64,000 nucleotides of DNA, from assembly GCA_965656715.1 (NCBI GenBank), contig CBFHLR010000014.1, positions 17,660-81,659 on the forward strand, written 5' to 3'. The first letter of the stretch is position 1. Each line of letters opens with the position of its first letter. The notes under the pieces were generated by a model. It was given only the letters and a program-made list of their open reading frames with translations, made no database searches and had not been told where the DNA came from. This document shows, one piece after another, positions 61,121 through 64,000 of this stretch. This stretch comes from Coraliomargarita sp965656715. Lineage in GTDB: Bacteria; Verrucomicrobiota; Verrucomicrobiia; Opitutales; Coraliomargaritaceae. The translations under genes were made by a program, and so were the position numbers.

Positions 61121-62089
61121 TTACTTGAGCCAGTGCTTCCAATTCTTCTGGTAATCTTCGAGATTGCGCCAGTCGACCACGCTTGCGGGTGTTGTAATCG
61201 TTGAAGTCTCTGGATCGACCTCCTTATACAGCTTGTTGACCATGAGTTCCACCCCAGTTTTGCCCCACGCGTAGTGCGGGTGGACGACAAAGGCATCAAT
61301 GTATTCTTGTTTCAGATACAGGATGACTGACGGAGAGGTTTGCACCGCAACGCAGGGGAGTTTGCCGGGTTCCCATGGGAGTGATGGCGTTCCGCGCAGT
61401 GCCCAGTCATTCAGCAAAATCCAGCCTTTGATTAAGCGACTGCGGTCGGCTTCTTCGGCTTGGCGAATCGCTTCGTTGGCAGCTGCATAGTTGGGTTGGC
61501 TGCGGACAATGGTTTCGATGCGTTTGTAACCAAGCACTTCACGGACGCCTGCTAGGCGCTCCAATTCAGCGGGCGATGGATCTTCGCTGGTCAAAATAGC
61601 GACTCGACCCCGCGTTGGAAGTTTCGGCAAAATCGCTTGGGCGGCTAGCCTCCCTACTTCGGCCTCATCGGTGATTAGGCTGGCGAGCACGGGTAGCTCA
61701 TCGATCGCCTGCTCGAAGAGCACCACCTGTTGCCCTTGTTCCAATGCAAAGCTGATGGAGGAGCTCACATCTTCCACATGTTTGGGGCTGATCACAAATC
61801 CGTCGGCCTCTTCGGTGAGTAACTGCCCCAGTGCAGTGAGCTGATCTTCGCCCTCAGCCTGTTTCGGCGTCAGCACGACCACTTCGACGTCGATCGAATA
61901 CTGTTCACTCAATGCCTTAGCGGCGTCCTTCGCACCGGAATGTGCCGCTTGATACGTCGGGTCTTCAAGGTCGTGGCCGACGATGCCGATCTTGAACTCC
62001 GCGAGCACCTCGCGGTTTTGCGCAACAAGCAGGTTGCCAAGGCACAGTGCGATGAGCCCGAGTGTGAGGTGTTGCGAAAGCTTGATCAT
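61121..62089 (-). CDS. periplasmic sugar-binding-type protein (Peripla_BP_4/LacI-like)
   Basis: A 322-residue protein with a signal peptide (1-23, NLLVA-QN). The mature part is an RbsB/LacI-type binding protein: FKIGIVGHDLEDPTYQAAHSGAKDAAK, DGFVISPKHVEDVSSSI, VVLFEQAIDELP, GRVAILTSEDPSPAELERLAGVREVL. No ABC permease or ATPase is adjacent, so it may serve a distant transporter or act as a periplasmic sensor subunit. It is convergent with the hybrid kinase (3 bp between stops), but those kinases are cytosolic, so a direct link is doubtful. Ligand unknown. Confidence 0.8.
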   Translation of the reverse strand: MIKLSQHLTLGLIALCLGNLLVAQNREVLAEFKIGIVGHDLEDPTYQAAHSGAKDAAKALSEQYSIDVEVVVLTPKQAEGEDQLTALGQLLTEEADGFVISPKHVEDVSSSISFALEQGQQVVLFEQAIDELPVLASLITDEAEVGRLAAQAILPKLPTRGRVAILTSEDPSPAELERLAGVREVLGYKRIETIVRSQPNYAAANEAIRQAEEADRSRLIKGWILLNDWALRGTPSLPWEPGKLPCVAVQTSPSVILYLKQEYIDAFVVHPHYAWGKTGVELMVNKLYKEVDPETSTITTPASVVDWRNLEDYQKNWKHWLK

Positions 62090-62150
62090 GAATAGGCTAA
62101 GAGTTGTATGATCTATACGACCGCTGGCAATCGTGCATTGTTCAATGAAA

Positions 62151-62267
62151 AGGTTGGGGTCCCGGCTTCAGCCGGTTTTGTTATGATTTAGCATAGGCGT
62201 CTGGCCTGTGCTCATGCTCTTGGCGCACAGGTCAGGCATATACCGCCTAAAGACGGGACCCCAACCT
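62151..62267. repeat. 117-bp inverted-repeat element (possible MITE/BIME)
   Basis: The ends are perfect 14-bp inverted repeats (AGGTTGGGGTCCCG at 62151-62164 and its complement at 62254-62267). Imperfect complementarity continues inward (GCTTCAGCCGG against CCGCCTAAAG), and the centre holds another stem (GCCTGTGC / GCGCACAGGT). The whole unit could fold as one long hairpin. Its right end abuts the stop codon of the neighbouring transporter gene (TAA at 62270-62272 on the minus strand). No ORF lies inside it. Confidence 0.75.
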
Positions 62268-62269
62268 GT

Positions 62270-63349
62270 TTACCAGGATTTTTGCCACCCAAGAGTGACA
62301 ACGTAATCGGTCTCTAGCTGATAACCGTTCAAATCCTGCCAGAGCGGCAGACGCACATCGAGTGAGAGCCGATGGCCTTGGGCGATTCCAGAGTTGCCCA
62401 GCAGATTCACGCCTAGGATGGCATCGATGCGCTCGCCGCCGTAGTTGTCGCCGAAGGCTGTGGTCACGGATTGACGGCCACCTGGAGCCATAGTGCCGAC
62501 ACCGTCTTGTGCACCGTCGAGCTCGTCGCTCCACTCATAGCTTAGGCCGCCATTGAGTGCGATCCAGTCGGTTAGAGTGTAAGCGGCCCAACTGACCAAC
62601 TCAAAGCTGTCGCCGAGCTGATAGCCGTTGTCGTTCCCGCTTTCCAGGCGGATGGTGGCATTGGCTTGCGCGCCGTAGGACCAGTCGTCGAACAGCTCCA
62701 CCCAAGTGATCGATGGCAACAAATCGAAGGTGCCAGAGCCGAGCTGCATGGGTGCCGGGAGCTGCTGGCGCTGGCGGCCTCCCATGGCCGGAGTGTCGTC
62801 CTGCTTGTCGATCGAACCCGTCGGCACGCTAATGCCGAGGCCGACATGCGCGCGCTGACGTTCTTTTTGATAGAACTGATACAAGCCAGTGAATTTCAGG
62901 TCGCCCCAGCCACTGCTCTCGGTGGTAAAGCCGTCTTCGCCGTTGTTGATCATTCCGGCTACCGCTGGGTTCACGGCATGGTCCATCTCGATGTCCAGAT
63001 AGTTGGCCATGATCATGAAGGTGAACGTGTCGGTCGGTGCCAACATCAGGCCGAACATATGCATGTCCATGGTCATTTCCTCAGGGGAAACGGCGTAGCC
63101 TGCGTTGAACACATCCTGCGTCGATGCGCTGCTCGTGCCCTTGGCCATGCCGTCCATTTCCATGCGCATGAATCGGTAAGAGAGCATCCATCCACCTTCG
63201 TGGTGAGTGTGGTCGCCCATGATCGAGATCGGTGCGTGCGCATCCGGTCGCGGTCTGTCGGTTCCGGATGGGCAGCAGGATAAAACTGGTTCTGCGTGTG
63301 CTGCGGACAGTGCCGCAACGAATAGTGTCGTTGTATAAATTGAGTTCAT
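62270..63349 (-). CDS. putative outer-membrane transporter (Phenol_MetA_deg-like barrel)
   Basis: A 359-residue protein. The frame is open to 63427, but the ATG at 63349 begins a signal peptide (MNSIYTTTLFVAALSAAHA-EP) and is preferred. The mature start has SCCPSG and a His/Met-rich part (GDHTHHEGGWMLSYRFMRMEM...MTMDMHMFGLML), then strand-rich sequence (FTFMIMANYLDIEMDHAVNP; GWGDLKFTGLYQFYQ; HVGLGISVPTGS), as in the outer-membrane family around Phenol_MetA_deg that is often found with copper genes. It ends in LGWQKSW. The His/Met content suggests metal, perhaps copper, but the substrate is not proven. A REP-like pair separates it from the upstream CxxC gene. Confidence 0.7.
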   Translation of the reverse strand: MNSIYTTTLFVAALSAAHAEPVLSCCPSGTDRPRPDAHAPISIMGDHTHHEGGWMLSYRFMRMEMDGMAKGTSSASTQDVFNAGYAVSPEEMTMDMHMFGLMLAPTDTFTFMIMANYLDIEMDHAVNPAVAGMINNGEDGFTTESSGWGDLKFTGLYQFYQKERQRAHVGLGISVPTGSIDKQDDTPAMGGRQRQQLPAPMQLGSGTFDLLPSITWVELFDDWSYGAQANATIRLESGNDNGYQLGDSFELVSWAAYTLTDWIALNGGLSYEWSDELDGAQDGVGTMAPGGRQSVTTAFGDNYGGERIDAILGVNLLGNSGIAQGHRLSLDVRLPLWQDLNGYQLETDYVVTLGWQKSW

Positions 63350-63362
63350 TGTGTGTAGGTTT

Positions 63363-63387
63363 GTAGGGGCGTGACTTGACACGCCCG
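63363..63387 (-). repeat. REP-like hairpin repeat, copy 2
   Basis: GTAGGGGCGTGAC...ACGCCCG, internally palindromic (GGGCGTG / CACGCCC). It is inverted relative to the copy at 63415-63440 and belongs to the same family as 21973-21998. Confidence 0.8.
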
Positions 63388-63414
63388 TTACATCTGATGA
63401 GCCCTTTTCTCTGA

Positions 63415-63440
63415 GCGGGCGCGTCAAGACACGCCCCTAC
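63415..63440 (+). repeat. REP-like hairpin repeat, copy 3
   Basis: Its complement reads GTAGGGGCGTGTC...GCGCCCGC, two differences from copy 2 over 25 bp. With copy 2 it forms an inverted pair 27 bp apart in the gap between two co-directional genes, the arrangement of a BIME. Confidence 0.8.
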
Positions 63441-63459
63441 ATGGGCTCGTTAAGGTAAC

Positions 63460-63867
63460 CTACACCCATCGCGGCGGTGGCGTTGGCACGCCTGCGGATA
63501 AGCTCTCAAAGCGATCACTCTCCCCGATTTGAACGGACTGTTCTGTATTCGGCTGGGGAATCTGAACCGCCCTGCCCAGGCCGAGCATGAGTTTCAGATC
63601 CTTGTCTGCAGCTGATGCGTTGGTCGGCTGTTGCTCACGCTCGGTCTCCTCCACCTCGGTTATCAGCTTACACATCCCGCAGGGCCGCTCGCCGCTGAAG
63701 GTTTCCTCCACAGCCTGGCTAAAGGAGCTTTCCTGCGAATAGCTCGCCAGCATCCATCCCCATGCACCGATCTGCAGGATAGCCATCGGGCCAGTCAGTA
63801 AGACCGCACAAAGTGGTAGGAGTAGAATTTTGCTTAGCAGGCGAGTGAGCATCGAGGATGCGCACAT
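63460..63867 (-). CDS. small membrane-anchored protein with CxxC motif (DUF2946-like)
   Basis: A 135-residue protein. A hydrophobic N-terminal segment (LLSKILLLPLCAVLLTGPMAILQIGAWGWMLASY) acts as a signal or anchor. A charged region with CGMC (ERPCGMCKLITEVEE) follows, and then a Pro-rich C-terminus (GVPTPPPRWV). Length and layout resemble the DUF2946-type small proteins seen near copper or outer-membrane transporter genes, but the match is weak. There are two possible starts (63867 or 63852). It is co-directional with the transporter downstream, supporting a shared metal-related role, as inference. Confidence 0.55.
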   Translation of the reverse strand: MCASSMLTRLLSKILLLPLCAVLLTGPMAILQIGAWGWMLASYSQESSFSQAVEETFSGERPCGMCKLITEVEETEREQQPTNASAADKDLKLMLGLGRAVQIPQPNTEQSVQIGESDRFESLSAGVPTPPPRWV

Positions 63868-63896
63868 AGGAAGGTGCAGAACTCGTTGCTGTCGAA

Positions 63897-64000
63897 TTAA
63901 ATCGAGTGTGCCAGCGCTGGAAATTCGTTGTTGGTCAGAATGCGCTGATTGGAAGAGCCGCGCAGTTGTAGCTTCGCATCTGCCAGATCCTGAACAAAGG
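63897..64000 (-). CDS. 3' end of an unidentified gene (cut by window edge)
   Basis: The minus-strand frame entering from the right edge reads ...FVQDLADAKLQLRGSSNQ, then RILTNNEFPALAHSI, ending at TAA 63897-63899. It has the look of a genuine C-terminus and lies 29 bp upstream of the small CxxC gene on the same strand, so it is probably in the same operon. The 34 residues are too few to name a family. Confidence 0.5.
   Translation of the reverse strand, partial: FVQDLADAKLQLRGSSNQRILTNNEFPALAHSI

Overview
The window looks like a chromosomal stretch from a Gram-negative marine-type Verrucomicrobiota bacterium, most likely class Opitutae (Puniceicoccales/Coraliomargarita-like). This is inferred from gene content. 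The clearest pointer is a five-gene cluster in the order of the Akkermansia Amuc_1102-1101-1100-1099-1098 pilus-like genes. Others are several outer-membrane beta-barrels ending in Phe, giant repeat-rich secreted proteins with Verrucomicrobia-style C-termini, a UrtB with a long periplasmic N-terminal region, and dispersed hairpin repeats in intergenic DNA. No tRNA, rRNA, CRISPR array, integrase or transposase was seen. Three runs of N (25305-25404, 42499-42594, 56303-56402) mark assembly gaps.

Layout. 1-13.0 kb (+): the 3' part of a giant surface protein (open at the left edge, over 3580 residues in the window, with RTX calcium-binding repeats and filamentous-haemagglutinin-like repeats), then a secreted BNR/beta-propeller-like protein and an outer-membrane barrel. 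13.2-17.0 kb (-): cobalamin-dependent methionine synthase metH with an AT-rich palindromic upstream region. 17.2-18.6 kb: a two-TM hypothetical protein, a decayed delta-60-repeat gene remnant, and a small Cys/Gly-rich secreted protein. 18.7-21.9 kb: oxyR divergent from ahpC-ahpF, sharing an intergenic region with a recognisable OxyR-type operator. 22.1-22.7 kb: rsmG.

23.0-35.6 kb (+): a complete urea acquisition and hydrolysis block: porin-like barrel, small BamE-like protein, urtABCDE (urea ABC transporter), ureABC (urease) and ureEFGD (nickel insertion). Genes from urtB onward are tightly packed or overlapping. Upstream of the porin gene are sigma-54-like GG-N10-GC promoter elements and a GCAC-N7-GTGC dyad resembling NtrC half-sites. 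Together these suggest nitrogen-controlled urea use: outer-membrane entry, ABC import, hydrolysis to ammonia. 35.6-37.3 kb (-): peptide deformylase, a SOUL-family haem-binding-like protein and a Nudix hydrolase.

37.5-44.6 kb (+): the Amuc_1102/1101/1100/1099/1098-like pilus/secretin cluster. 44.8-54.1 kb (+): a 3112-residue metzincin-like protease with about 16 PPC-type repeats. 54.2-56.3 kb: a phasin-like protein and a UbiB-type kinase whose 3' end lies in the gap at 56.3 kb. 56.4-61.1 kb: a FIST-domain sensor (-) divergent from two cytosolic histidine kinases, the second with receiver domains at both ends. 61.1-64.0 kb (-): a periplasmic sugar-binding-type protein, a 117-bp inverted-repeat element, a probable outer-membrane transporter with a possible metal link, a REP-like inverted pair, a small CxxC membrane-anchored protein and the 3' end of a further gene.

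The points most worth a second look are the sigma-54/urea block, the OxyR-linked Cys-rich secreted mini-protein, the Akkermansia-type pilus cluster followed by a giant PPC metalloprotease, the FIST/two-kinase signalling module, and the hairpin repeat families.
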